The notes under the pieces: model-generated
The model's database searches: none
What the model saw: only the letters and a program-made list of their open reading frames with translations
Told to the model about the DNA's origin: nothing
Source: Deltaproteobacteria bacterium RIFCSPLOWO2_02_56_12
GTDB taxonomy: Bacteria > Desulfobacterota > Binatia > UBA9968
DNA length: 11,376 nt
Reading direction: 5' to 3'
NCBI GenBank assembly: GCA_001799045.1
Contig: MGRY01000216.1
Span: forward strand, 1 to 11,376
Translations under genes and position numbers: made by a program
In this document: positions 1 to 6,870 of the stretch, one piece after another
How positions within the stretch are numbered: position 1 is the first letter of the stretch
Layout: each line of letters starts with the position of its first letter

Positions 1-1
1 C

Positions 2-601
2 GCCAAAGAAAACGGCGCTTGCGCAGTGCTGATGCGTCCGGTTGAAGGCAACCGCTTGCTCGCGGACCCCTACTTCTATCCGATTTACGACGAGGCGAGC
101 CGGCTCGATATGTCGATTGCCATCCACATCGCCAACGGCAACCCCTGGCTCTGCGATTTGTATCGTCATCCCGTAGCGGTAGCCTCCACGTTTCACCGTT
201 TCAGAGTGCCCACTGTGGCGGCTTTCAATGACGTGCTCCTCAGCGAAGTGCCTGGGATCTTCCCCAAGCTGCGGTGGGGATTCATCGAAGCCAGCTCGCA
301 GTGGCTGCCCTGGGTGCTGCTCGAAGCCAAGAAGCGCTTCAAAACATTGGGGCGCGAATGGCCCGACGACTTCACGCGCGAGTACCGGATGTTCGTCACC
401 TGCGAGAACTCCGATGACTTGCCCTATATCGTGCGGGAAGCCGGGGAGGACTGCCTGGTCATCGGCACGGACTACGGCCACACCGATATATCGAGTGACG
501 TCGATGCCATCAAGGTGTTCAAGGCAAGAACGGACCTGGCGCCCGAAGTGAAGCGGAAGATCCTTAGCGACAATGGCCGGGCGCTGTACGGGCTCTCATG
601 A
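2..601 (+). CDS. Amidohydrolase family 2 protein, C-terminal part (5' end outside window)
   Basis: The reading frame is open from base 2 and runs 199 codons to TGA; the start lies upstream of the window. The protein looks like the C-terminal two thirds of a metal-dependent TIM-barrel hydrolase of the Amidohydrolase_2 family, which includes hydrolases and non-oxidative decarboxylases of aromatic acids. Supporting motifs are SIAIHIANG, with a candidate metal-ligand histidine at fragment residue 42; GTDYGHTD near residues 155-162, matching the family's late GSDxPHxD motif with its catalytic aspartate; and the family-typical ending ILSDNGRALYGL. The substrate cannot be read from the sequence. A remnant of a second amidohydrolase and an SDR follow on the same strand, which suggests a catabolic operon. 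The internal GTG at 26 is not a convincing start because the frame continues upstream with family-like sequence. Confidence 0.85.
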   Translation, partial: AKENGACAVLMRPVEGNRLLADPYFYPIYDEASRLDMSIAIHIANGNPWLCDLYRHPVAVASTFHRFRVPTVAAFNDVLLSEVPGIFPKLRWGFIEASSQWLPWVLLEAKKRFKTLGREWPDDFTREYRMFVTCENSDDLPYIVREAGEDCLVIGTDYGHTDISSDVDAIKVFKARTDLAPEVKRKILSDNGRALYGLS

Positions 602-625
602 TGCGATGATCACGAGGAAGGACCC

Positions 626-752
626 ATGACCACCGCCTATCCCATTATCGACGCTGATGGGCACGTCCTGGAGAAAGACTCCGAACTGCACGAGTTTTTA
701 GCGGCTGATCCTTTACGAGAATCCTAAAAAGTTCTACGGTTTGGAAATTTAA
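626..752 (+). pseudogene. Collapsed amidohydrolase: N-terminal and C-terminal ends only
   Basis: ATG at 626 follows a good ribosome site (aggaagg) and encodes MTTAYPIIDADGHVLEKDSE, a typical amidohydrolase N-terminus in which DxDGH carries the first metal-ligand motif. This frame stops at 727 after 33 codons. From 708 another frame reads ILYENPKKFYGLEI and then TAA (750-752), which is a typical amidohydrolase C-terminus and resembles the ending of the gene at 2-601. The two ends meet near 700-710 in different frames, so about 300 codons appear to have been lost by an internal deletion. The family assignment of such short pieces rests on motif recognition. The final TAA overlaps the ribosome site of the next gene, consistent with a former operon. 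A short functional peptide is unlikely but not excluded. Confidence 0.7.
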
Positions 753-757
753 GGAGG
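751..757 (+). promoter_or_regulatory. Ribosome binding site of the SDR gene
   Basis: AAGGAGG lies 12 bases before the ATG at 770. It is a consensus Shine-Dalgarno sequence at slightly long spacing, and it overlaps the stop codon of the preceding relic. Confidence 0.75.
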
Positions 758-769
758 GCTACTAAGCGT

Positions 770-1528
770 ATGCGTCTAAAAGATAAAGTGATTATCGTGA
801 CTGGCGGCGGGGTCGGGATCGGGCGAGCCTATGCTACAGGCCTGGCCAAGGAGGGCGCCAAGGTAGTGGTGGCCGATATCCAGGAGGAAGAAGCGAGGAA
901 GGCGGCAAGCGAGATCAAGCAAGGGGGTGGAGAAGCCCTCGCGCTGCCCGTGGATGTCACTTCCGCCGAGAAAACTCAGGCAATGGCGGATAAGACCTTG
1001 CAAAAATATGGCCGCATCGACGTCCTGGTCAACAATGCCGGCCTCTATAGCGCCATCAAGAAAAAACCCTTCGCGGAAATCACTGCCGAGGAATGGGACA
1101 GGGTCATGGCGGTTAACCTGAAGGGCCTTTTCCTCTGCGTCCAGGCGGTTTATCCGGCTATGAAAGAGCAGGGAAAAGGAAAAATCATCAATATCTCTTC
1201 GGGGACGGCGCTCGGCGGCACTCCCTTTTTCCTCCACTACGTCACTTCCAAAGCCGGGGTGATCGGTTTCACACGGGCGCTGGCGCGGGAACTTGGCCCT
1301 GACAACATCTGTGTCAACGCGATTACCCCTGGCCTGACTATCTCAGGTCCTCAACAGGAAGGAGTGCTGACACCCGAGCAGCTTCAGGATCGCAGGCGCC
1401 GACGCGCTTTTCAAAGAGATCAATACCCTCAAGATCTCGTCGGGACGATGATTTTTCTCTGCTCAGCGGACAGCGATTTCATCACTGGCCAGACGATCAA
1501 CGTCGACGGCGGGATGCACATGTATTGA
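770..1528 (+). CDS. SDR family NAD(P)-dependent oxidoreductase
   Basis: This 252-residue classical short-chain dehydrogenase/reductase has the usual family length. The Rossmann glycine motif TGGGVGIG is at residues 11-18. Asp36 at the end of the second strand is a feature usually linked to NAD(H) preference. NNAG is at 88-91 and the structural Asn at 116. The catalytic Ser (143/144), Tyr157 and Lys161 sit in SSG...YVTSK, and the C-terminus ends TGQTINVDGG. It is soluble, with no signal peptide or membrane segment. It should oxidise an alcohol or reduce a carbonyl, but the substrate is not evident. It lies 17 bases after an amidohydrolase relic on the same strand, so it probably belonged to the same catabolic transcript. 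The final 46 coding bases recur almost identically at 4447-4492. Confidence 0.95.
   Translation: MRLKDKVIIVTGGGVGIGRAYATGLAKEGAKVVVADIQEEEARKAASEIKQGGGEALALPVDVTSAEKTQAMADKTLQKYGRIDVLVNNAGLYSAIKKKPFAEITAEEWDRVMAVNLKGLFLCVQAVYPAMKEQGKGKIINISSGTALGGTPFFLHYVTSKAGVIGFTRALARELGPDNICVNAITPGLTISGPQQEGVLTPEQLQDRRRRRAFQRDQYPQDLVGTMIFLCSADSDFITGQTINVDGGMHMY
1481..1526 (+). repeat. Direct repeat copy 1 (SDR 3' end)
   Basis: This 46-base stretch matches 4447-4492 at 42 positions, including an uninterrupted 27-base identity (1487-1513 against 4453-4479). It encodes the ITGQTINVDGG...HMY end of the SDR. The conserved protein motif explains some of the similarity, but not identity at all third codon positions within the core. 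Confidence 0.85.
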
Positions 1529-1678
1529 AACGATGGGGACAAGTAAGTTTAAGATAGACGTTGGGATCGCAGAGGGGACCGAAGAAGTCGGCTCTAGCTC
1601 TACGCAACCAATGTCAAAACCGACTTCCTCACGTGATGTAGTCTTGCCACTTTTGTAAAGCTCTTTGCGTTGCCTCGA
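1529..1678. other. Intergenic spacer, convergent gene ends
   Basis: This stretch lies between the stop of the SDR gene and the stop of the minus-strand small secreted protein. It holds one imperfectly placed inverted pair, GAAGTCGG (1584-1591) and CCGACTTC (1620-1627), with a 28-base loop and no U-run. No convincing terminator or RNA gene is visible. Confidence 0.5.
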
Positions 1679-1933
1679 TCACCTCGGGGACACCAACATG
1701 TATCCGAGAAGTGACTCGAAGCCGGGCTCCGGTTCGGTGTTTACCCCATAATCATTACATTGCGAGTAACTGTACCGGTCAAAGCAATAAGTATAAAGCG
1801 GTATCGTTTGACCGTACGCATGATTCGCCGTCCCAGCCAGTACGAGAACGAGAAGCGTAATGCACGCATACGCCGTTAGGTGGCGCACTCGGCAGAAAGC
1901 ATTTTCTTTGGACCGCATGCTCAGATTATTCAT
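1679..1933 (-). CDS. Small predicted secreted protein of unknown function
   Basis: The frame could extend upstream to 1987, but the ATG at 1933 is preferred because AAGGAGG lies six bases before it; this gives 84 residues. The N-terminus has basic residues and then a hydrophobic stretch (about residues 20-34), ending in HAYG before QTIP. This fits a Sec signal peptide cut near residue 41. The mature part would be only about 43 residues, rich in Tyr, with two cysteines (50 and 59, spacing CX8C) that could form a disulfide. I do not recognise a family. It is convergent with the SDR gene and lies downstream of the TPR glycosyltransferase on the same strand, with a 328-base gap. A degraded or spurious ORF remains possible, but the ribosome site and signal sequence together argue for a real gene. 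Confidence 0.5.
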   Translation of the reverse strand: MNNLSMRSKENAFCRVRHLTAYACITLLVLVLAGTANHAYGQTIPLYTYCFDRYSYSQCNDYGVNTEPEPGFESLLGYMLVSPR

Positions 1934-1939
1934 AGCAGA

Positions 1940-1946
1940 CCTCCTT
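1940..1946 (-). promoter_or_regulatory. Ribosome binding site deciding the start of the small secreted protein
   Basis: On the minus strand this reads AAGGAGG, six bases before the ATG at 1933-1931. It selects that ATG over the longer frame that begins at 1987. Confidence 0.7.
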
Positions 1947-2183
1947 GATTTTGACTCGGTTAGTAATGCCATCTCCTGGTCCCCCAAAGTATAGGAGGCT
2001 CGTCACACTACGCACGTCCTGTTTACAAAAACGACAGAACGCTGTCATGGAAAAAATCGCCCCAGCTGTCACCTCCATTTTCCGCTTTTCGAAATCCCGC
2101 AGATGTCCTGTCTGCGCGTCGGGAGCACGGGGTATTTCAGGTCTTATTACAGAAAATAAGTTTGTGGACCCTCGGGCAGATGG

Positions 2184-2200
2184 GATTCATCCGATGAATC
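2184..2200. repeat. Perfect palindrome GATTCATC-C-GATGAATC
   Basis: Two 8-base arms flank one central base in a non-coding stretch 62 bases downstream of the TPR gene's stop. The short centre favours a protein-binding operator or a tight hairpin. No U-run follows on either strand. Confidence 0.6.
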
Positions 2201-2261
2201 TCGCCCAATCTCATCGGCGACTCCCTTCAAGTCATTCTAACGCAAGCAACAGACAGGGTAA

Positions 2262-4319
2262 TTAACGCGGGAGGCGACTTTCCGGTTGTGACTCCCTGAT
2301 CCGGAGGGCTTCCCGTTGATGTTTCTTTGCCTCGTCCATTTTGCCCTGCTCGGCGAGAGCTTGGGCCAGGCTCTGATGGGCTGCTGAAAAGTTTGGCTGA
2401 ATACGGAGCGCCCGGCGAAAGAGCTCAATCGCCGTGTCAAGTTGACCCTGGAATGCCATGACCCTGCCCAGATTATGATACGCATCCACAAAATCCGGTT
2501 TAATCTTTATAGCCTCTTGGAAGTGTTTGACTGCCTCCTTTGTACGGCCTTGGCTAATTAAAGCGTTCCCCAGGTTAAAGTGGATTTCACCTGATGTTGG
2601 CCTAAGCTCCAAGGCCTTACGAAACTGTTGAGTTGCATTCTCCAATTTCCCCTGCCGAAATAAAACCTGCCCTAAGTTGCTATACGCCTCCACCAGGTCC
2701 GGGTCGAGGATGACGGCTTTCTGCAAGTAGTGCGTCGCCTCCTCAAGTTTTCCCTGCTGCGCGAGCGTATTCCCAAGAGCATAATAACCCACCGAATAAG
2801 TTGGGTCTAACTGTAGGGCGCGCTCATAGCTCTCTATTGCCTCACTGATCCTGCCCTGTTTCGATAGGGCATTTCCCAAATTGTAGTATCCAGTAGCTGA
2901 AGGAGCTGCCGCGCCCGCGATCGGCCAGTAAACGAAAATCCCAGCCACCACTACTACAAAGGCGCAAATGAGACCCTGCCGAAGCATGCGCTCTTTATAT
3001 AGAGACACCCCCTCGGTTAAGCCGGCCGCAGCAAAAAGCGTGAGGAAGGGAACGATGGGAAAGCGGTAACGTCCGAAGACATAAAACAAAACCACGCTGA
3101 AAGCGAGGGTACCCAGCAGGAGGTACAACAGCCACAAGCTGCGCCATCGCCTACAGGTTAGCACACACCCCATTGCAGCCAGGGGCGCGAGCAAACCAAA
3201 GTGGCTCGCCCATCCCAAAACTCCGAGGAGAGAAGACCACTTCTGATAGAGATAGAAATCTTCTGCATCTTCAAGCTCACGGACGTTCCAGAGGAGTAAC
3301 CATTTCCTTCCCATGAGCCGCGCCCAGTCCATGGGTTGAGAGCGAATGAATTCCAGAGAGCGATCCAGCCAGTATCCGGAAACCTCTCCGGGTGAGAGGC
3401 GGCGGCCAAGCGCCTGTTCGGCTATCTCGATAGCGTCCTGCCGCTCAAATTTTTGATCTCCATGTCCGGGCCGAAGGGCCATGTAGGTTCCGTCTGCCGC
3501 TGGGTTATTGCCGATAAAAAAGTTGGGGCCGAACTGTGAAGTGGTCAATGTAAATTCACCGCCAACCATCAGGTTTCGCACTCCGACCGGGGCAAGAACC
3601 AACATTAACCCTGCAAAAAAAACGCTGATCCATCTCACCCGCGTTTGACGCGGGTGCTCGCCGAAATAAAACCAAATCCATGCCGGTAGCACAAAGAACC
3701 ATATTAAGGCATTCTCTCGAGAAAGACCCAAAAGACCCAGCGCAGCTCCAATAGCTGCCCAACTCTTCCAAGTGGGTCTCTCCTGAGTCCGGCTCAGAAA
3801 GAACAAGAGCAGGGTGATAAAGAAGACGTCAAGCACGGTTTTCTGGATTAGGGCGTCAAAAAATATCGCTGGCGCGTAGAGCGAAAGGATCACACCAGCG
3901 GTAATCCCTACTCGTCGTGAGAAAAATGCTTTTCCGGCCAAATACAAGAGGCTACAAGAAGCCGCCCCCAAGATGGTCTGGACCACACGAACCCACCACA
4001 GGTCACGGCCAAGGACCAAGTAGAGAATACCAAGAAAGTAAGGGTAAAGCGGCGCCTGATAGAAAACCTCCTGACCCAACCAGTCACCTGCAGCGATTCG
4101 CAGTGCCCACTCGTCATAGCTTCGACCGTCTGAGACCAGTTGATAAAAGAATGGGACAGGCTCGATTTGGAATAAGTAGGCGACGCGGACGCTAAGAGCG
4201 AATAGAAAGATAGCGAGAGAAATATGCAAGTCGGTCCTTCCCATCCAGGCGCTGGCAAGCTCGGGCTTCTTCGGGATTTCTTGCCTCCTTGACTTTTTGG
4301 CGCTCCTCCGACTAGACAT
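2262..4319 (-). CDS. Membrane glycosyltransferase (GT-C/GT39-like) fused to TPR repeats
   Basis: This 685-residue protein has two parts. Residues about 30-470 form a polytopic membrane region with roughly ten hydrophobic segments, like the ArnT/PMT (GT39) class of lipid-linked sugar transferases. The first outside loop carries SDGRSYDEW (Asp64, Asp69), the usual place of the catalytic acidic residue in that class, followed by APLYPYFLG. Late in the membrane part is the characteristic GRYRFPIVPF. From residue about 475 to the end there are six 34-residue TPR units of the YYNLGNALSKQGRISEAI type; DNA 2300-2897 shows the matching 102-base periodicity. Known enzymes of this class transfer sugars from polyprenyl-phosphate donors at the outer face of the inner membrane. 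Here the TPRs may hold a protein acceptor, which is an inference. The donor and acceptor are unknown. A GGAGG lies 14 bases before the ATG, somewhat distant. The gene looks less GC-rich than the cys operon. Confidence 0.9.
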   Translation of the reverse strand: MSSRRSAKKSRRQEIPKKPELASAWMGRTDLHISLAIFLFALSVRVAYLFQIEPVPFFYQLVSDGRSYDEWALRIAAGDWLGQEVFYQAPLYPYFLGILYLVLGRDLWWVRVVQTILGAASCSLLYLAGKAFFSRRVGITAGVILSLYAPAIFFDALIQKTVLDVFFITLLLFFLSRTQERPTWKSWAAIGAALGLLGLSRENALIWFFVLPAWIWFYFGEHPRQTRVRWISVFFAGLMLVLAPVGVRNLMVGGEFTLTTSQFGPNFFIGNNPAADGTYMALRPGHGDQKFERQDAIEIAEQALGRRLSPGEVSGYWLDRSLEFIRSQPMDWARLMGRKWLLLWNVRELEDAEDFYLYQKWSSLLGVLGWASHFGLLAPLAAMGCVLTCRRWRSLWLLYLLLGTLAFSVVLFYVFGRYRFPIVPFLTLFAAAGLTEGVSLYKERMLRQGLICAFVVVVAGIFVYWPIAGAAAPSATGYYNLGNALSKQGRISEAIESYERALQLDPTYSVGYYALGNTLAQQGKLEEATHYLQKAVILDPDLVEAYSNLGQVLFRQGKLENATQQFRKALELRPTSGEIHFNLGNALISQGRTKEAVKHFQEAIKIKPDFVDAYHNLGRVMAFQGQLDTAIELFRRALRIQPNFSAAHQSLAQALAEQGKMDEAKKHQREALRIRESQPESRLPR

Positions 4320-4383
4320 TGCTATTCCACAGTCCTCCGAACCAGACCCGCGTGTCTGTCTATGTCACGACGGGCTTTCGGAT

Positions 4384-4494
4384 ATGCCGTATAACAGCTT
4401 AAAAGAGTTCGTTCAAGTTTTGGATGGGGAAAGGGAGTTAGGACGCATCACCGGCCAGACGATCAACGTCGACGGCGGGCAACACATGTATTAG
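4384..4494 (+). pseudogene. Relic joining a UbiD-like N-terminus to an SDR C-terminus
   Basis: The in-frame ORF from ATG 4384 to TAG 4494 encodes 36 residues. The first 22 (MPYNSLKEFVQVL...ELGRI) follow the pattern of UbiD-family decarboxylase N-termini, such as E. coli UbiD with YNDLRDFLTLL...GELKRI. The last 14 (TGQTINVDGGQHMY) are an SDR tail, almost the same as residues 239-252 of the SDR at 770-1528. The junction falls at the isoleucine. The simplest reading is a deletion that removed most of a ubiD-like gene, anything between, and the front of an SDR gene. No strong ribosome site precedes the ATG. The SDR part is certain at sequence level; the UbiD part is motif recognition over a short stretch. 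Confidence 0.6.
4447..4492 (+). repeat. Direct repeat copy 2 (SDR tail relic)
   Basis: This is the second copy of the 46-base element found at 1481-1526, in the same orientation, with four mismatches. The two copies bracket the segment that carries the small secreted protein and the TPR glycosyltransferase. Confidence 0.85.
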
Positions 4495-4534
4495 TATAGA
4501 TGAAACCGTAGGTATTATCGGCAACGGCAGGGCG

Positions 4535-5809
4535 TCACAGGATCATGCCGGCGGCAACGGTGTTGTTGGTCGCTTCGTCGATTACGATGAAGCTCCCCGT
4601 CGCGCGGTTGCGGGCGTAACTGTCGATGACCAGAGGTTGCTGCACTTTAACGCCCACCCTGGCAATGTCGTTCATATTGAGCTGCGACGCGCCGTCAATG
4701 AGTTGCAGTGTATTCACATCCACCCGGTGATCGATCCGAGTGAGGTACGCCTTGACCGTTTTCGTGGCATGCTTGATGACGTATTTGCGCCGCCGATCGA
4801 GCGGCTGCTCGCTGAGCCAGCAAACATCCGCATCGTATTCCTTGGCCACGCGCACCGTATCGCTGCTCTTAATGATCATGTCGCCGCGGGAAATGTCGAT
4901 TTCGTCCTCCAGCAGCAAGGTCACGGACTGGGGCGCAAACGCGCGCTCCAGTTCGCCGTCGAAGGTGAGGATTTGCTTGATGCTGGACGATCGACCGGAT
5001 GGCAGCACGGCGATTTGATCCCCCACCGTAACGGTTCCCGATTCGATGCGTCCCGTGTAACCGCGGAAGTCCTGATACTCGAAGGTGCCCGGGCGGCATA
5101 CCCACTGCACCGGGAAGCGGAAATCGTCGAGATTCAAGTCGTAGTCGATCTCGATGCGCTCCAGCAGCTCCAGCAGGGCCGGTCCGCGGTACCACGGCAG
5201 GTTCTCGCCCCGCGCCACCACCATGTCGCCCTTCAGAGCCGAGATGGGGATACCAATGACATCGCGAAAGCCCAGGTCGGCGGCGAATTGAGCGAACGCC
5301 TCGCAGATGCCGTTAAACACTTCTTCCGCATAGCCTACCAGGTCCATTTTGTTCACTGCCACCACCAGGCGCGGAATTCCCAGCAGAGCGGCAATGGTGG
5401 CGTGGCGGCGCGACTGGGTGAGGACCCCCTTGCGGGCGTCGAGGAGAATAACGGCCAAATTCGCGCTCGAAGCACCCGTCACCATGTTGCGCGTGTACTG
5501 CTCGTGGCCGGGGGTGTCGGCGATGATGAACTTGCGCCTGGGCGTGGCGAAATAGCGGTAGGCCACGTCGATGGTGATGCCCTGCTCGCGCTCCGCCTGC
5601 AGCCCGTCGGTGAGCAGAGAGAGGTCTACGCCCTCGACGCCTCTGCGCCGCGTCGTCTGCTCCAGGGCGGACAGCTGATCTTCGAAAATGGATTTCGAAT
5701 CGTGCAGCAGCCGCCCGATCAGGGTGCTCTTACCGTCGTCCACGCTGCCCGCGGTAATGAAACGCAAGAGCTCGCTGCGCTGAAACTCAATGCTCTGAAT
5801 CGCCGGCAT
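4535..5809 (-). CDS. cysN: Sulfate adenylyltransferase subunit 1 (GTPase subunit)
   Basis: CysN is the GTP-hydrolysing partner of CysD; together they make adenosine 5'-phosphosulfate (APS) from sulfate and ATP in the cytoplasm. The protein shows the EF-Tu-type GTPase motifs: P-loop GSVDDGKS (21-28), DTPGHEQ (98-104) and NKMD (153-156). Beta-barrel domains follow, with the family ending at FIVIDEATNNTVAAGMIL. At 424 residues it lacks a C-terminal CysC (APS kinase) domain. The frame also has a TTG at 5842, adding 11 residues, but the ATG at 5809 has an AGGA upstream and gives a more typical N-terminus. The ATG is 36 bases after the cysD stop, so it is surely co-transcribed. No clear terminator follows. 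Confidence 0.97.
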   Translation of the reverse strand: MPAIQSIEFQRSELLRFITAGSVDDGKSTLIGRLLHDSKSIFEDQLSALEQTTRRRGVEGVDLSLLTDGLQAEREQGITIDVAYRYFATPRRKFIIADTPGHEQYTRNMVTGASSANLAVILLDARKGVLTQSRRHATIAALLGIPRLVVAVNKMDLVGYAEEVFNGICEAFAQFAADLGFRDVIGIPISALKGDMVVARGENLPWYRGPALLELLERIEIDYDLNLDDFRFPVQWVCRPGTFEYQDFRGYTGRIESGTVTVGDQIAVLPSGRSSSIKQILTFDGELERAFAPQSVTLLLEDEIDISRGDMIIKSSDTVRVAKEYDADVCWLSEQPLDRRRKYVIKHATKTVKAYLTRIDHRVDVNTLQLIDGASQLNMNDIARVGVKVQQPLVIDSYARNRATGSFIVIDEATNNTVAAGMIL

Positions 5810-5845
5810 TGGCGTTCCTGCTATGTGTTCTCTGTGGCGCAAAAT

Positions 5846-6841
5846 TTAGAAGTAACCTTCCTTCTTTCGCAGTTCCATGGATGCTTCCGAAGTCTGGTCG
5901 TCCATGCGCGTTGCGCCACGCTCGGTGATTCGCGTAGTCGCGGTCTCGGCGATAATCTCGCGCGCCGTCGCCGCGGTCGACTCCACCGGGCAGGTGCAGG
6001 TCATGTCGCCGACCGTCCTGAAGCGCACGGAAAGGATTTCCACCGATTCGCCGTTCTTCGGTTGCGCTAGCCGGGATACCGGCACCACGCTCCTGCCCCG
6101 GCGGACCACCTCGCGCCGGTGGGCGTAGTAGATGCCGGGAATATCAAGCCGCTCCTTGGCGATGTACCGCCACACGTCCAGTTCCGTCCAGTTGCTGATG
6201 GGAAAAACACGGACGTTCTCGCCCGGATGGACGCGCGTGTTGTAGAGATCCCACAGTTCCGGCCGCTGGTTCTTGGGGTCCCACTGGCCGAACTCGTCGC
6301 GGAAGGAAAAGATCCGCTCCTTGGCTCTGGCTTTCTCTTCGTCCCGGCGCGCGCCGCCGATGCAAGCATCGAACCCAAACTCCGCGATGGCGTCAAGAAG
6401 CGTAACCGACTGGTGGGCATTGCGGCTCTCATCGGGGGACTTCAGCACTACTCTTCCCCGCCTGATAGAGTCCTCCACCGAGCGCACGATTAGACGCTCG
6501 CCCAGCTCTGCGGCCCGGCGGTCGCGGAACGCGATAACCTCCGGGAAATTGTGCCCGGTATCGATGTGCATCAAGGGAAACGGGAAGCGGGCGGGCCGGA
6601 ATGCTTTCTCTGCCAGCCGCAGAAGCACGAGGGAGTCCTTACCCCCGGAAAATAGCAGGGCGGGATTGCGGCATTCCGCGGCCACTTCCCTGAGGATGTG
6701 GATGGATTCGCTCTCCAGCGTTTCCAAATGAGTGAGCGCGCGGCGCGAAGATTTACGGGCGGCCGAAACCCGGGATTTGAATCCGAATCCCGGCGCCGGT
6801 GGCACCCATCTGTTGGAATCGAAGTTTACAGTTGTTTCCAT
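5846..6841 (-). CDS. cysD: Sulfate adenylyltransferase subunit 2
   Basis: CysD is the catalytic ATP-pyrophosphatase subunit that adenylates sulfate to APS with CysN. The PP-loop SGGKDS is at residues 65-70, preceded by the family sequence LTHLETLESESIHILREVAAE and followed by PFPLMHIDTGHNF. Further family blocks are the GGARRDEEKARAKERIFSFR region, PISNWTELDVWRYI, and the ending MELRKKEGYF. The length is 331 residues, against about 302 in E. coli; the extra length is a roughly 30-residue N-terminal extension before LTHL. No internal ATG is available until residue 91, so the ATG at 6841, with GAGGG about ten bases upstream, is kept. It is the third gene of the minus-strand operon, 29 bases after the preceding gene. 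Confidence 0.97.
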   Translation of the reverse strand: METTVNFDSNRWVPPAPGFGFKSRVSAARKSSRRALTHLETLESESIHILREVAAECRNPALLFSGGKDSLVLLRLAEKAFRPARFPFPLMHIDTGHNFPEVIAFRDRRAAELGERLIVRSVEDSIRRGRVVLKSPDESRNAHQSVTLLDAIAEFGFDACIGGARRDEEKARAKERIFSFRDEFGQWDPKNQRPELWDLYNTRVHPGENVRVFPISNWTELDVWRYIAKERLDIPGIYYAHRREVVRRGRSVVPVSRLAQPKNGESVEILSVRFRTVGDMTCTCPVESTAATAREIIAETATTRITERGATRMDDQTSEASMELRKKEGYF

Positions 6842-6870
6842 GACTATGCCCTCATCGAAATTCCTGGCCG

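Larger units (their letters stand above)
1934..2261. other. Intergenic region with a 17-base palindrome
   Basis: These 328 bases separate the end of the TPR glycosyltransferase gene from the start of the small secreted protein, both on the minus strand. I see no credible gene here; the plus-strand frame at 1945-2265 lacks any domain, ribosome site or codon bias. A TATACT hexamer on the minus strand (1993-1988) could be a -10 box for the small gene, but no matching -35 box is visible. A palindrome (2184-2200) and weak hairpins at 2098-2116 and 2143-2160 are present. None has the U-run of an intrinsic terminator. Confidence 0.5.

Noticed and set aside
1584..1627. An inverted pair after the SDR gene as a terminator
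   Set aside because: The loop is 28 bases and no U-run follows, so it does not look like an intrinsic terminator.
2098..2116. Hairpin CGCAGA / TCTGCG as a terminator for the TPR gene
   Set aside because: It is only six base pairs, lies about 150 bases past the stop codon, and has no U-run.
1945..2265. A 106-codon plus-strand open frame in the gap upstream of the small secreted protein
   Set aside because: There is no ribosome site, domain or hydrophobic pattern, and it overlaps apparent regulatory sequence.
4637..6070. A 477-codon plus-strand open frame opposite cysN and the end of cysD
   Set aside because: It is antisense to certain GC-rich genes, is rich in His, Arg and Ala as such shadows are, and shows no domain or ribosome site.
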